DNA of 64,000 bases from Thiogranum sp. (GCA_030148805.1 JASBSS010000035.1:62001-126000); one strand, 5' to 3'. Counted from the stretch's first letter, positions 43,529 to 58,594 are shown. A program made the numbers and translations. Notes: generated by a model not told the origin, from the letters alone.

Positions 43529-45032
43529 CGCAGTCGACACAGGGCAAGGAAAGTGTGACGCACGCACCCCCGCCATCGCGGTTGCTCAGAAACAGCTCGC
43601 CCCCCAGGTCGCTGGCGAAACGGCGCACCATCACCAGGCCCAGCCCGGTGCCGCCGACGCGCCAGGAGCGAAACGCCTGCACACCCGCGGCAATGATCTC
43701 GGCGGGAAAACCGGGACCGGTATCGGTCACGGTGACCACCAGACGATCCTCTTCACGACGAGCGAACACGGAAATCTCTCCCGCGTTGCGGCCCAGTATC
43801 TGTCCAGAATTGAGAATGAGGTTCAACAGAACCTGGCGGAAACGGGCCTGGGGTAGTGTGCAGACCAGCTCTTCCTCCGCCCGGTAGCGAACCGAAATGT
43901 GCTCATAGAGCTGGTAGGACGCCAGGGTGATCAAATCCTCCAACTCCGAAGCGATATTTGTCGGCTGTGCTTTCTCCGGGCTTTGACGCGCCTGGTCGAG
44001 CAGCTGATTGAGCTGACGCGTGGCCCGCTTGACCTCGTTCATGATCAGGTCGGCCCGCTCGATCAGATCCGGATCCTGCATGTCACGGCGCAGATTCTCC
44101 AAGGCCATTTGCACGCTGGTCAGCGGATTGCGCAGCTCGTGGGCGACGCCGGCGGCCACTTCACCCACCGCGCCCAGCCGCTCGGCCTGCGCCAGCCGGT
44201 GTTGCTGCTGCATCATCAAGTGCGAAGCACTGCGCACGGCGTCGGTCAGCGACTCCTGGCGCTGCTGCTGGGCGCGCTCCAGCTTGTGCAAGCGCTGCAC
44301 CAGACGGTTATAGTTCTCCAGCAAGGGCCGCAACATCGGATCGGCATCATCCACCGGCGCGCTGGTATAGTCCCGCCGCGCCAGCGAAGTCATCAGATGA
44401 CCCAGATTCTTCAGCGGCGCGATAATACGCTGGCGGGCGTTGAGCCACAGCAGCAGCGAAACCAGCAACAGCGCCGCCGCCAGGCCGACAGCGATGCGTT
44501 GCGCGCGGCCGGCTTCCACCGCGAAGGCGCGCACCATGGACTGGTGGGCGGTCAGCTCGTCGTTGCCGACTTCGCGCACCGCGCGCAGCGCATCGTCCAG
44601 ATGGAAGCGGTTCAGACGGTCGAACTGGCTCAGCTGCTCACGCGCGTAAGCCAGCTTGTCGGGGGAGGTTGTCACCAGATTGGCTGTCGCTTGTCGCAGA
44701 CGACCGAGTTGTTGCGGCAACTCCCGGCGTGCTTGGGGATCGAGGGTACCGGCGTCGGACTCCAGCAGCTGGATCAGCGCGTGGCGCAGATTTTCCTCCA
44801 CGGTATCGACCTGGGCCAGGTACTGCAGGTGCCGTTCGATGGGATCGATGCGCTCGACATAACGCCACGAGCTGTATAGCAACAGCCCCAGACTCATCAG
44901 CAACAGCAGGGCGACGGTCCAGGAAAGCAGCCACACGGCGCGTATCAGCAGAAACTGAACCCCGTATTGTCCGTTATCGCCTTGATGGGCGCTCACTGGA
45001 CCTGAATAACTTTTTTCCAGCGTATAGGACAT
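43521..45032 (-). CDS. Membrane sensor histidine kinase
   Basis: A protein of 503 residues. Two membrane helices (about 26-55 and 177-198) enclose a periplasmic helical sensor domain of roughly 120 residues. A HAMP-like linker, a coiled coil (about 245-285), HisKA with His298 (EVAAGVAHELRNPLTSVQMA) and HATPase_c (ILNSG, DTGPGFP, GTGLGLVMVRRF) follow. It should phosphorylate the overlapping NtrC-class regulator. The signal is unknown; the all-helical periplasmic domain resembles four-helix-bundle sensors. Confidence 0.93.
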   Translation of the reverse strand: MSYTLEKSYSGPVSAHQGDNGQYGVQFLLIRAVWLLSWTVALLLLMSLGLLLYSSWRYVERIDPIERHLQYLAQVDTVEENLRHALIQLLESDAGTLDPQARRELPQQLGRLRQATANLVTTSPDKLAYAREQLSQFDRLNRFHLDDALRAVREVGNDELTAHQSMVRAFAVEAGRAQRIAVGLAAALLLVSLLLWLNARQRIIAPLKNLGHLMTSLARRDYTSAPVDDADPMLRPLLENYNRLVQRLHKLERAQQQRQESLTDAVRSASHLMMQQQHRLAQAERLGAVGEVAAGVAHELRNPLTSVQMALENLRRDMQDPDLIERADLIMNEVKRATRQLNQLLDQARQSPEKAQPTNIASELEDLITLASYQLYEHISVRYRAEEELVCTLPQARFRQVLLNLILNSGQILGRNAGEISVFARREEDRLVVTVTDTGPGFPAEIIAAGVQAFRSWRVGGTGLGLVMVRRFASDLGGELFLSNRDGGGACVTLSLPCVDCDA

Positions 45033-45099
45033 ACTGGTTTTTCCTTGGCATGCGTCAATAGAAGCTCTCCCGGATCAACCCTGTCGCAGCGAACGATTA

Positions 45100-45264
45100 T
45101 CACACCTGTGGTCGGCGCCCGACAACCAGCGCCACCACAAACAAAGCCAGAAAGACGAAGAACAGGATCTCAGCGAGTTGACCCGCCGCTCCCCCAGCCC
45201 CGGTAAAACCCACAATGGCCGCCACCAGCGCGATGACCAGAAACACTAAAGCCCACGGCGACAT
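45100..45264 (-). CDS. DUF1328 family small membrane protein
   Basis: A 54-residue protein with two hydrophobic helices (LVFLVIALVAAIVGFTG and EILFFVFLALFVVALVVG) linked by GAGGAAGQLA, the signature of DUF1328 (YtjA-like). The function is unknown, but it is often stress-induced. It is 67 bp before the kinase gene and 141 bp after the EF-hand gene, so it probably lies in the same transcript. Confidence 0.85.
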   Translation of the reverse strand: MSPWALVFLVIALVAAIVGFTGAGGAAGQLAEILFFVFLALFVVALVVGRRPQV

Positions 45265-45405
45265 GATGCCTCCTCGACCCACCAAGGCGTCTCATTTCCC
45301 TCACCGGCGATCCGCCCGGGTCAGCCCGTCATCCAGCGCGCCTTCGTCCGGCGGGGCATTGCGCGTCCATGATGCATGACCACGCCGGGCGACAGCGTGG
45401 AGGCG

Positions 45406-45756
45406 TCACTGGGCACTGTCGATGCGATCCTCGGCTTCGTCAGCGCTCTGTTCGTACTGCTTGGCCCGCTTCTCCAGCTGGGTTTTTTCGAAGGCGGAAA
45501 ATTCGGCCCGATTCAACCGGCCGTCCTCGTTTTCGTCATACTCCTTCCACTGACTGGCCAGCTCGGGGCTGTTTTCAGCCTCGTTGGCCGTCAGTGCCCC
45601 GTTGCCGTCGGCATCCAACTGGCTGAAGTCGGGGACCGACGCGCTGATCTGCGACTCCACCTGCTGCGTGGTCCGGGTTTCGCTGTCACTCCCGGCCCAA
45701 GCCCAGGTGGACAGACCCAACAGGGCGACCGTTGCCGTGATTGATGCTGTTTTCAT
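45406..45756 (-). CDS. EF-hand domain protein, periplasmic
   Basis: A protein of 116 residues with a signal peptide (MKTASITATVALLGLSTWAW, cut after AWA). Two EF-hand calcium loops have complete ligand sets: DADGNGALTANE (48-59) and DENEDGRLNRAE (74-85). An acidic helical tail follows. It probably binds Ca2+ in the periplasm. A GGAG ribosome binding site precedes the ATG. It is the first gene after a strong sigma-54 promoter (45805-45820). Confidence 0.88.
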   Translation of the reverse strand: MKTASITATVALLGLSTWAWAGSDSETRTTQQVESQISASVPDFSQLDADGNGALTANEAENSPELASQWKEYDENEDGRLNRAEFSAFEKTQLEKRAKQYEQSADEAEDRIDSAQ

Positions 45757-45804
45757 GCGGTTCTCCTCGTCAAGCGGTTATGGTTTTCTGCCTGAAAACT
45801 CATT

Positions 45805-45820
45805 TGCAGCGACTGTGCCA
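45805..45820 (-). promoter_or_regulatory. Sigma-54 promoter of the EF-hand gene
   Basis: Minus-strand TGGCACAGTCGCTGCA matches the consensus TGGCAC-N6-TGCA with exact GG/GC spacing. The predicted transcript starts about 38 bp before the ATG. Confidence 0.8.
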
Positions 45821-45886
45821 AAGAGGTAACACCATGTTTTTAAATTAAAAGATGTGCCGGACCACGACTCGATCACACCCCCACCC

Positions 45887-45920
45887 GGGGTAAATGACCC
45901 GGCCCTGGGGCTAGCAACCC
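45887..45920. promoter_or_regulatory. Paired GGGG-N7-CCC palindromes upstream of the EF-hand promoter
   Basis: GGGGTAAATGACCC (45887-45900) and GGGGCTAGCAACCC (45907-45920) are centred about 75 and 95 bp upstream of the -24 element. The first matches the BON-side box b at 11 of 14 positions (shared AATGACCC). They are likely binding sites for the NtrC-class activator encoded at 42101-43528. Confidence 0.6.
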
Positions 45921-45990
45921 GTTCGGCGCAGGAGCGGCTGTAACCGCGCCCCCGCCCGCCGGCGACTGGCGAGGGTGATGACCCAGGGCG

Positions 45991-46374
45991 TCAGGAGGTA
46001 CCAGCCCGGGTCGCCAATACCGCCTGCAAGGCATCCATGTCGACCGGTTTGGTCAGGTGATGGTCGAAACCGGCGTCCTGCGCACGCCGCCGGTCCTCCT
46101 CCTGCCCCCAACCGGTCAAGGCCACGATGCGTGTATGGCTGTCGGGGAAGCGACTACGAATGCTGCGCGCCACCTCATAGCCGTCCATTCCCGGCATGCC
46201 GATGTCGAGCAGCACCACCTCGGGTGTGTGCTCGACGAAGACCTTCAGAGCCTCGACCCCGCTGTTGGCGACGCGCACATCGGCACCGAGGATGTCCAGC
46301 AACATGCTCAGACTGTCGGCGGCGTCGCGGTTGTCGTCCACGACCAGGATGCGTTGCTGAATATCGGTCGCCAT
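45991..46374 (-). CDS. Single-domain CheY-like response regulator
   Basis: A protein of 127 residues, a receiver domain only: acidic pocket VVDDNRD, phospho-acceptor Asp57 in VVLLDIGMPGMDGYE, Thr in IVALTGWGQ and Lys in HLTKPVD. It has no output domain, so it must act through protein contact or as a phosphate sink. A GGAG ribosome binding site precedes the ATG. The receiver resembles those of hybrid kinases. It lies upstream of the EF-hand/kinase operon on the same strand. Confidence 0.92.
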   Translation of the reverse strand: MATDIQQRILVVDDNRDAADSLSMLLDILGADVRVANSGVEALKVFVEHTPEVVLLDIGMPGMDGYEVARSIRSRFPDSHTRIVALTGWGQEEDRRRAQDAGFDHHLTKPVDMDALQAVLATRAGTS

Positions 46375-46729
46375 GTTTTCTCCTGTTGGTTGCGCTTAGC
46401 GGCAGAGCACGGCCGGGAAGCGCACATTCCATGTGAGGGATGATCCCTATGACTAAAGCCTGGACATAATGGCGCGCACCACGGCGAAGGCGACCGCCTT
46501 GGCCCCGGCGGTGCTCGCGAGACGTTGACCGTGCGTCGATGGCACGCTGGCGACGGACGAAGACCGGAGCGCAGAACCATCGCGTGCCCTCCAACTTCGG
46601 GGTCGGATTGCCAAGCCATGTTTGCTCAGACCGATCCGGGGCACCCGATTGCCGTCTACGGGTACGGCGCCACGGAGGGTAACCTATCACAAAGGATCAC
46701 ACGGCAATCATCAATTGATATTGCGCGCC
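46375..46729. other. Intergenic region with a 13-bp palindrome
   Basis: About 355 bp without a gene between glmS and the receiver gene. A perfect palindrome AGGGAT-G-ATCCCT lies at 46436-46448, about 60 bp upstream of the receiver start codon, and may be an operator. No clear terminator for glmS is visible within it. Confidence 0.45.
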
Positions 46730-48562
<1,833 letters not shown>

Positions 48563-48628
48563 TCAGTTAGCTCCCCGGTTCGACTGACTCAGCATAGCGG
48601 CCTCCTGCGTGCCCACTGTAGGACAGCG

Positions 48629-49996
48629 TCATTTGGGCTTTTTCACCGGCCGCTGCCAGCCTTCGACGGTCTTCTGCGGGCTGCGGCTGAGCGTCAGCCG
48701 CGCGGCCGGTACGTCCCGGGTCACGGTGGTGCCCGCACCAATGGTGGCGCCGGCGCCGACTTTTACCGGCGCCACCAGCTGGGTATCGGAACCGATGAAC
48801 ACATCGTCCCCGATTTCGGTGAGATGTTTGTTGGCGCCGTCGTAATTGCAGGTGATGGTTCCGGCGCCGACGTTGACGCCCGCTCCCATGTGGGTGTCGC
48901 CGATATAGCTCAGGTGGTTGGCTTTCGAGCCTCTGGCGATGCGTGATTTCTTGACCTCGACGAAATTGCCGATATGCACCTCTTCGGCGAGCTCGGTTTC
49001 GGGACGGATGCGCGCGAACGGTCCGATCCGGCACCCGGCACCGATGTGCGCGCCATCGATCACGCTGTTGGCCAGCACTTCCACACTGTCGCCGACGGTG
49101 GCGTTCCTGATGCAGCAGTTGGGGCCGATACGAACATCACCGCCGAGTACCACCCGGCCCTCGAATAGGCAGTTCACGTCGATGAAAGTGTCGCAGCCGG
49201 CCACCAGTTCACCGCGCACATCGATACGCCCGGGATCGGCCAGGGTCACGCCAGCACGCATCAGGTGCTCGGCCTGGCGTTTCTGGTACAGGCGTTCCAG
49301 ACGTGCCAGCTGGGTCCGATCGTTGACACCGAGAGTCTCGTCGCCATCGTCCACCACGACGCTTTGCACCTCGACTCTCTCGGCTACCGCCAGCGAAACC
49401 ACGTCGGTCAGATAGTACTCGCCCTGGGCATTGTCGTTGCCCAGGTGGGCCAGCCAATGGCGCAAGCGCGAAAGCGGCGCCGCCAGAAAGCCAGTATTGA
49501 TCTCGTCGATCTGCAGCTGTTCGGGTGTGGCGTCCTTGTGCTCGACGATGTCGATCACGCTGCCGTCGGCGGCACGAACGATACGGCCGTAGCCGTCGGG
49601 ATCGGCAACTTTCGCCGTCAATACGGACAAGGCTCCGGCGCTCGCCTGTTCGAGCAGCGGAGCAAGAATAGTTGCGCTGATCATCGGAACGTCTCCGTAG
49701 AGCACCAGGACCGCGCCACCATCCGCGAGCAGCGGCACCACCTGATTCACGGCGTGTCCGGTGCCCAACTGCGATTCTTGCTCCACCCAATCGACCCGTG
49801 CCTGCGCCAGGGCTTCACGAACCTGGGCTCCTCCATGACCGTAAACGACATGGATACTGTCGGGCTGGAGCTGCAGGGCGGTGTCGATGACGTGCGCCAA
49901 CAGCGGTTTGCCGCCAAGCGGATGCAGCACCTTGGGCAGGCGCGAGCGCATGCGCGTGCCCTGGCCTGCGGCGAGAATAATCACATGGAGCGTCAT
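48629..49996 (-). CDS. glmU: Bifunctional GlmU: GlcNAc-1-P uridylyltransferase / GlcN-1-P acetyltransferase
   Basis: A protein of 455 residues. The N-terminal nucleotidyltransferase begins MTLHVIILAAGQGTRM-(3 aa)-LPKVLHPLGG and has YGDVPMI. The C-terminal left-handed beta-helix carries hexapeptide repeats ending in VGAGATIGAGTTVTRDVPAA. It makes UDP-GlcNAc. The ATG at 49996 was chosen because the nucleotide-binding domain starts there. Confidence 0.97.
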   Translation of the reverse strand: MTLHVIILAAGQGTRMRSRLPKVLHPLGGKPLLAHVIDTALQLQPDSIHVVYGHGGAQVREALAQARVDWVEQESQLGTGHAVNQVVPLLADGGAVLVLYGDVPMISATILAPLLEQASAGALSVLTAKVADPDGYGRIVRAADGSVIDIVEHKDATPEQLQIDEINTGFLAAPLSRLRHWLAHLGNDNAQGEYYLTDVVSLAVAERVEVQSVVVDDGDETLGVNDRTQLARLERLYQKRQAEHLMRAGVTLADPGRIDVRGELVAGCDTFIDVNCLFEGRVVLGGDVRIGPNCCIRNATVGDSVEVLANSVIDGAHIGAGCRIGPFARIRPETELAEEVHIGNFVEVKKSRIARGSKANHLSYIGDTHMGAGVNVGAGTITCNYDGANKHLTEIGDDVFIGSDTQLVAPVKVGAGATIGAGTTVTRDVPAARLTLSRSPQKTVEGWQRPVKKPK

Positions 49997-50033
49997 GCCC
50001 GCATCATACTGCAAAGCAGGAAAGGAATCGAAG

Positions 50034-50051
50034 CCGGGCGGTGTCGCCCGG
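50034..50051 (-). terminator. Hairpin between the FKBP gene and glmU
   Basis: CCGGGCG and CGCCCGG form a 7-bp stem with a 4-base loop just after the FKBP stop. The following minus-strand sequence is pyrimidine-rich (CTTCGATTCCTTTCCT) rather than a pure U-run. It may end the ATP synthase/FKBP transcript. Confidence 0.45.
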
Positions 50052-50057
50052 GCCCGT

Positions 50058-50537
50058 CTAGTGCATGAGGGGCTTGGCGACGCCCTTGAGTTTCTCTTCC
50101 TCGGTGGCATCGCGAATGTCGGCTACCGTGACCGCGTAGGTAAGTACCTTGCCGGCAAAGGGATGATTTCCGTCCACGGTCAGCTTGTCGTTTTCTATCT
50201 TGGAGACGAAAAACGAGCGCGTGTCCCCCTGCTCGTTTTGCATCTGGACCTCGGCCCCCACCCGCCGGAACTGTGGGGGTACGTTGGCGATGTCGTCGGT
50301 GAACGTCAGCGCCGGATCGTGATGGCCGAAAGCCTTCTCCGGCGGCAGCACGACCTCCACGGTCTCGCCGAGTTCACAGCCCTCCAGGCTGGCCTCGACA
50401 TCGGGAAACATGTCGTTCGGCCCTCCGTGAACGTAATACACCGGGATGTCCGACTGTTCCAGAATGACGCCGGAATCGTCGAGTATCGAATAGGTGATAG
50501 CCACCACCTTATGTTTGCCGACCGTCGGTGCTGACAT
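50058..50537 (-). CDS. SlyD-like FKBP-type peptidyl-prolyl isomerase
   Basis: A protein of 159 residues with the SlyD/FkpB layout: an FKBP domain (VGKHKVVAITYSILDDSG, PVYYVHGGPNDMFPDVEASL) interrupted by the insert-in-flap chaperone domain (PEKAFGHHDP to GNHPFAGK) and closing with LTYAVTVADIRDAT. The C-terminus lacks the metal-binding His-rich tail of E. coli SlyD. It assists folding in the cytoplasm. It follows atpC by 42 bp. Confidence 0.87.
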   Translation of the reverse strand: MSAPTVGKHKVVAITYSILDDSGVILEQSDIPVYYVHGGPNDMFPDVEASLEGCELGETVEVVLPPEKAFGHHDPALTFTDDIANVPPQFRRVGAEVQMQNEQGDTRSFFVSKIENDKLTVDGNHPFAGKVLTYAVTVADIRDATEEEKLKGVAKPLMH

Positions 50538-50579
50538 AGATACGATTGTGCTACGCGGGTGACACCGGCAGGCGAACGC

Positions 50580-51005
50580 TCAGCGCTTGGTCTGCTTGCG
50601 CATGCGCTGGATGGCGTGCAGCTGCGCCACCGCCTCGGCCAGCTCCGCCTGCGCCTTGGCATAATCGAAGTCGCCGACCTTGTCCGCGATGGCTTTCTCG
50701 GCCCGCTCCTTGGTGCGCAACGCCTGGGCTTCATCCAGATCCTTGGCGCGCAGCGCGGTATCGGCCAACACCGTGACCACGTGCGGCTGGATCTCCAGGA
50801 TGCCGCCGGAAACATAGAAGAACTGCTCGTCCTTGCCTTCCATCTGCACCCTGACCTCGCCGGGCTTGAGACGGGTAAGCAAGGGGGTGTGGCGCGGCGC
50901 GATGCCGACCTCGCCCATCTCCGCCGGCGCGAACACCATGTTGGCGGTGCCGGAAAAAATCTCCGCCTCGGCGCTGACGATATCGACGTGTAGAGTCATG
51001 GCCAT
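50580..51005 (-). CDS. atpC: ATP synthase F1 epsilon subunit
   Basis: A protein of 141 residues: an N-terminal beta-sandwich ([56 protein letters not shown]) and a C-terminal helical hairpin that can inhibit ATP hydrolysis. The start may be the ATG at 51005 or 50999. It is the last atp gene, 21 bp after atpD. Confidence 0.97.
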   Translation of the reverse strand: MAMTLHVDIVSAEAEIFSGTANMVFAPAEMGEVGIAPRHTPLLTRLKPGEVRVQMEGKDEQFFYVSGGILEIQPHVVTVLADTALRAKDLDEAQALRTKERAEKAIADKVGDFDYAKAQAELAEAVAQLHAIQRMRKQTKR

Positions 51006-51026
51006 AGTATAGAACCTCTTGGCGCC

Positions 51027-53307
<2,281 letters not shown>

Positions 53308-53337
53308 AAGACTCTTCCTGCTTGCTGGTTAACCGCT

Positions 53338-54879
53338 TTAGTAGGCGCCGTTGGCCACGAAGTCATCCACGATGGCGCGCAGCTTGGCCTCGACTTCATC
53401 GTTGTAGTCGGGGTTGGCGTTGATGGCCTCCATGTCGCTCGCGTAGCTGGAACGGAAATGGGCCAGCAGGGCGGCTTCGAAATCCACCACCTTGTTCACC
53501 GGCACCGCGTCGAGGTAGCCCTCGTTGGCGGCGAACAGCGACAACGCCATTTCGGCAACCGACAGCGGCGCGTACTGCGACTGCTTCATCAGCTCGGTGA
53601 CACGCTGGCCACGTTCCAGCTGCTTGCGGGTGGCTTCGTCGAGATCCGAGGCGAACTGGGCGAAGGCCGCCAGCTCACGGTACTGCGCCAGGGCCAGGCG
53701 CACACCGCCACCGAGTTTCTTGACGATCTTGGTCTGCGCCGCACCGCCCACGCGCGACACCGACAGACCGGCGTTGATGGCGGGACGGATACCGGCGTTG
53801 AACAGATCGGACTCAAGGAAGATCTGTCCGTCGGTGATGGAAATGACGTTGGTGGGCACGAACGCCGACACGTCACCGGCCTGGGTCTCGATGATCGGCA
53901 GTGCCGTCAGCGAACCCGTTTTACCGGTGACCTGCCCGTTGGTCATTTTCTCGACATAAGACTCGTTGACGCGCGCGGCACGCTCCAGCAGACGCGAATG
54001 CAGGTAGAAGACGTCGCCGGGATAGGCTTCGCGGCCGGGCGGGCGGCGCAGCAACAGCGAGACCTGGCGATAGGCCCAGGCCTGCTTGGTCAGATCGTCG
54101 TAGATGATCAGCGCGTCTTCACCGCGGTCGCGGAAATACTCACCCATGGCGCAACCCGCATACGGGGCGATGTACTGCATCGCAGCCGAGTCGGAGGCTC
54201 CGGCGGCGACCACGATGGTGTGGTCCATGGCGCCGTGCTCCTCGAGCTTGCGCACCACGGAGGCGACCGAGGAGTTCTTCTGGCCCACGGCGACGTAGAT
54301 ACATTTCACGCCGGTGCCCTTCTGGTTGATGATCGCATCGATCGCCACCGCGGTCTTGCCGGTCTGGCGGTCGCCGATGATCAACTCACGCTGTCCCCGT
54401 CCCACCGGTACCATGGCGTCGATGGCCTTGAGACCGGTCTGCACCGGCTGGTCGACCGATTTACGTTCGATAACACCGGGGGCGATCTTCTCGATCGGCG
54501 AACTGCCCTGGGCCTCGATGGAACCCTTGCCGTCGATGGGTGCGCCGAGGGAATCCACCACGCGTCCCAGCAGGGCCTCGCCCACCGGCACTTCGAGGAT
54601 ACGCCCGGTGCACTTGACCTTGTCGCCCTCGGAGACCGTTTTGTAGTCGCCGAGGATGACCGCGCCGACCGAATCACGCTCGAGGTTCAGCGCCAGACCG
54701 TAGAGGCTGTTGCCGAAGTCGATCATCTCGCCCTGCATGACGTCGGCCAGCCCATGAATGCGGCAGATACCGTCGGTCAGACTGACGATGGTGCCTTCAC
54801 TGCGCGCCTCGGAGGTGGCTTCGAAGCCCTCGATGCGCTTTTTGATCAGCTCGCTGATCTCGGATGGATTTAGTTGCAT
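53338..54879 (-). CDS. atpA: ATP synthase F1 alpha subunit
   Basis: A protein of 513 residues, the non-catalytic nucleotide-binding subunit, with P-loop [34 protein letters not shown] and the N-terminal [17 protein letters not shown] that joins the stator. It lies 15 bp after atpH. Confidence 0.98.
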   Translation of the reverse strand: MQLNPSEISELIKKRIEGFEATSEARSEGTIVSLTDGICRIHGLADVMQGEMIDFGNSLYGLALNLERDSVGAVILGDYKTVSEGDKVKCTGRILEVPVGEALLGRVVDSLGAPIDGKGSIEAQGSSPIEKIAPGVIERKSVDQPVQTGLKAIDAMVPVGRGQRELIIGDRQTGKTAVAIDAIINQKGTGVKCIYVAVGQKNSSVASVVRKLEEHGAMDHTIVVAAGASDSAAMQYIAPYAGCAMGEYFRDRGEDALIIYDDLTKQAWAYRQVSLLLRRPPGREAYPGDVFYLHSRLLERAARVNESYVEKMTNGQVTGKTGSLTALPIIETQAGDVSAFVPTNVISITDGQIFLESDLFNAGIRPAINAGLSVSRVGGAAQTKIVKKLGGGVRLALAQYRELAAFAQFASDLDEATRKQLERGQRVTELMKQSQYAPLSVAEMALSLFAANEGYLDAVPVNKVVDFEAALLAHFRSSYASDMEAINANPDYNDEVEAKLRAIVDDFVANGAY

Positions 54880-54894
54880 TACTTGCGTCCTCTT

Positions 54895-55461
54895 TTAGTG
54901 AACCAGGGCGCTGTAGAGCTGGCGCAGATGCTCCACGGCCGATCCGTCAATCACCAGATCGCCCGCGCGGATCACTGCCCCGCCGACCAGGTCTTCGTTC
55001 ACAGAACAATTCAGTTGCACGTCACGGCCAAGGCGCTGCTTGAGCACGTCGGTGATCGCGGACTTCTGGGCATCGCTCAGCGGCTGCGCGGAAATGACCT
55101 CGGCTTCAACCTTGCCTTCGGCCTCGTCGCGGAAATCGTCATAGAGCGCGGCGATCATCGGCAGCTGGTTCAGCCTGCCGTTTTCCGCCAACATGCCCAC
55201 CAGGTTCTTTTCCGCCTCGCCGATGTCATCACCGCTGGCGCGTATCACCAGTCCGGCGGCATCCTTTCGAGTCAGGCGCGGGTTGTCCAGCAGGCCGCGC
55301 ATGGTGGGGTTGGCCACCACCGCCGCCAGCAACGCCAGACTTGCCGACCACGCCTGGTAGTCGCCGCTGGACTTGGCCAGCTCGAACACCGCGCGCGCGT
55401 ACGGGCGCGCCAGGGCGGCATCGCCGCCCAGCGTGTCGTCGTGTTTGCTCGCATCTGCCAT
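54895..55461 (-). CDS. atpH: ATP synthase F1 delta subunit
   Basis: A protein of 188 residues, part of the peripheral stalk linking F1 to the b subunits. The N-terminal helical domain begins with ALARPYARAVFELAKSSGDY after a short Asp/Lys leader. The C-terminal domain holds VNEDLVGGAVIRAGDLVIDG, the typical delta signature. Confidence 0.95.
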   Translation of the reverse strand: MADASKHDDTLGGDAALARPYARAVFELAKSSGDYQAWSASLALLAAVVANPTMRGLLDNPRLTRKDAAGLVIRASGDDIGEAEKNLVGMLAENGRLNQLPMIAALYDDFRDEAEGKVEAEVISAQPLSDAQKSAITDVLKQRLGRDVQLNCSVNEDLVGGAVIRAGDLVIDGSAVEHLRQLYSALVH

Positions 55462-55471
55462 GGCCGTCACC

Positions 55472-55942
55472 TCAGATCCTGGCGACCAGATCTTTGATCA
55501 GCTCGTCGTTGGCCGTGGCATCCAGTTCGCGCTTGAGAATACGTCCGGCACCGGCGGTGGCCAGTTCGACCACCTGACCGCGCAGGCTCTCCCGGGCCCG
55601 ATTGACTTCCTGCTCGATCTCGGCCTGGGCCGCGGCCTTCACCCGGTTGCCTTCGACAACGGCGTCGTTTTTGGCTTCCTCGACGATTTCCGCCGCCCGC
55701 TTCTCGGCGCGGGCGATGATCTCGGCGGCCTGCTGCTTGGCCTGGTGCAGGGTTTCGGCGGCCTTTTTCTCGGCCAGTTCCTGTTCGTGTTTACCGCGGT
55801 CTGCCGCCGCCAGTCCCGCGGCGATCTTGGCCTTGCGCTCGGTGAGCGCGGCCATGATCGGCGGCCAGACAAACTTCATGCAGAACCACACGAACACGAC
55901 GAAAGTGATGCTCTGTCCGATCAGTGTCGCGTTGAAATTCAT
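55472..55942 (-). CDS. atpF: ATP synthase Fo b subunit
   Basis: A protein of 156 residues with one N-terminal membrane helix ([20 protein letters not shown]) and a long charged, Ala-rich coiled coil (about 35-150). Two copies form the peripheral stalk. The length equals that of the E. coli b subunit. Confidence 0.96.
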   Translation of the reverse strand: MNFNATLIGQSITFVVFVWFCMKFVWPPIMAALTERKAKIAAGLAAADRGKHEQELAEKKAAETLHQAKQQAAEIIARAEKRAAEIVEEAKNDAVVEGNRVKAAAQAEIEQEVNRARESLRGQVVELATAGAGRILKRELDATANDELIKDLVARI

Positions 55943-55987
55943 GCTTGCTCCTCGCGCAATCTAAGCGTGGATGAAACGCCGGCGCGC

Positions 55988-56254
<267 letters not shown>

Positions 56255-56271
56255 TCAGTGAGAAAGCGAAA

Positions 56272-57538
<1,267 letters not shown>

Positions 57539-57660
57539 GGAACATCCCGGAGCGCGTGCCCGACCACCGGCACTGGTGGCGTGAAGCGGCCGCGATTATA
57601 AGGATCGTCGATGGGTGGGGTCAACATTTTATATATCAGTGTGGGGTATTTCCGCGTTGA

Positions 57661-58566
57661 TCAGTGGATGTGCTCGAGGATTCCGTCGAGTTCATCGAGG
57701 CTGTTGTAGCTGATCACCAGCTTGCCCTTGCCGCGCGCGCCGTGCTGCAGCTGCACCGGGGCGCCGACCTTGTCCGCCAAATCCTGCTCCAGACTGACCA
57801 GATCGGGATCGCGACGCGGCGGCTGCCCACCGGCCGGGCGGCGGCTGTCGACCAGCAACTGCTTGACCAGGCGTTCGGTGGCACGCACCGAAAGCCCTTT
57901 GCGCACCACCTGGCGCGCGGCCTCGACCTGCTGGGCGAGCGGCAGGGCCAGGAGCGCCCTGGCGTGGCCCATTTCAATCTCACCGCGTTGTACCAATGTC
58001 TGGGTGGATTCGGATAATTCAAGCAGGCGCAACAGGTTAGAGACTGCGGTTCGCGAGCGCCCGACGGCCTCGGCGGCTTGCTGATGGGTCATTTCGAATT
58101 CTTCGATCAAGCGCGCCAGCGCCCGCGCCTCTTCCAGCGGATTGAGGTCTTCGCGCTGGATATTTTCGATCAGCGCCACGGCGACCGCGGCACGGTCGTC
58201 CATGGGACGCACCACCACCGGTACGTCCTGCAGGCCCGCCAGCTGGGCCGCGCGCCAGCGGCGCTCGCCGGCGATGATCTCGTAATCGCCGTCGCTGACG
58301 GGGCGCACGACGATCGGCTGCACCACGCCCTGGGCGCGGATGGAATCGGCCAGATCCTCCAGGCTTTCCGGGTGCATGTCGACGCGCGGCTGATATTTGC
58401 CCCGCCGCAGACGCTCGACGCCGAGCGTGCGCAACTCGCCCTGCACGCCCTCCGGGCTCGCCGCGCTTGGCGTCGGCGCCGCCGCGCCCTCAGCCGGCGG
58501 AGGCGTTCTCGCCGGGCCCAGCAGAGCGTCCAGCCCGCGTCCCAGTCCTCGTTTCTTAGCAGCCAT
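57661..58566 (-). CDS. parB: Chromosome partitioning protein ParB
   Basis: A protein of 301 residues. The N-terminal [15 protein letters not shown] contacts ParA. The CTP-binding core has KYQPR and [16 protein letters not shown] with the GERR box. A central helix-turn-helix binds parS ([20 protein letters not shown]) and a C-terminal dimerisation domain ends the protein. It loads at parS sites near the origin and organises segregation with ParA, encoded 28 bp upstream. Confidence 0.97.
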   Translation of the reverse strand: MAAKKRGLGRGLDALLGPARTPPPAEGAAAPTPSAASPEGVQGELRTLGVERLRRGKYQPRVDMHPESLEDLADSIRAQGVVQPIVVRPVSDGDYEIIAGERRWRAAQLAGLQDVPVVVRPMDDRAAVAVALIENIQREDLNPLEEARALARLIEEFEMTHQQAAEAVGRSRTAVSNLLRLLELSESTQTLVQRGEIEMGHARALLALPLAQQVEAARQVVRKGLSVRATERLVKQLLVDSRRPAGGQPPRRDPDLVSLEQDLADKVGAPVQLQHGARGKGKLVISYNSLDELDGILEHIH

Positions 58567-58594
58567 AACGTCTCTTCACCTGTGGCGCGGCGAC

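Noticed and set aside
42101..45032. Identification of the kinase and NtrC-class regulator as GlrK/GlrR, given glmS nearby
   Set aside because: The known GlrR sites (TGTC-N10-GACA) were not seen; the palindromes here are GGG/CCC type, and the gene neighbourhood differs.
53458..54873. Long open frame (471 codons) on the plus strand opposite atpA
   Set aside because: It is the mirror of a highly conserved gene in GC-rich DNA; its His/Gly/Arg-rich product has no recognisable domain and no ribosome binding site.
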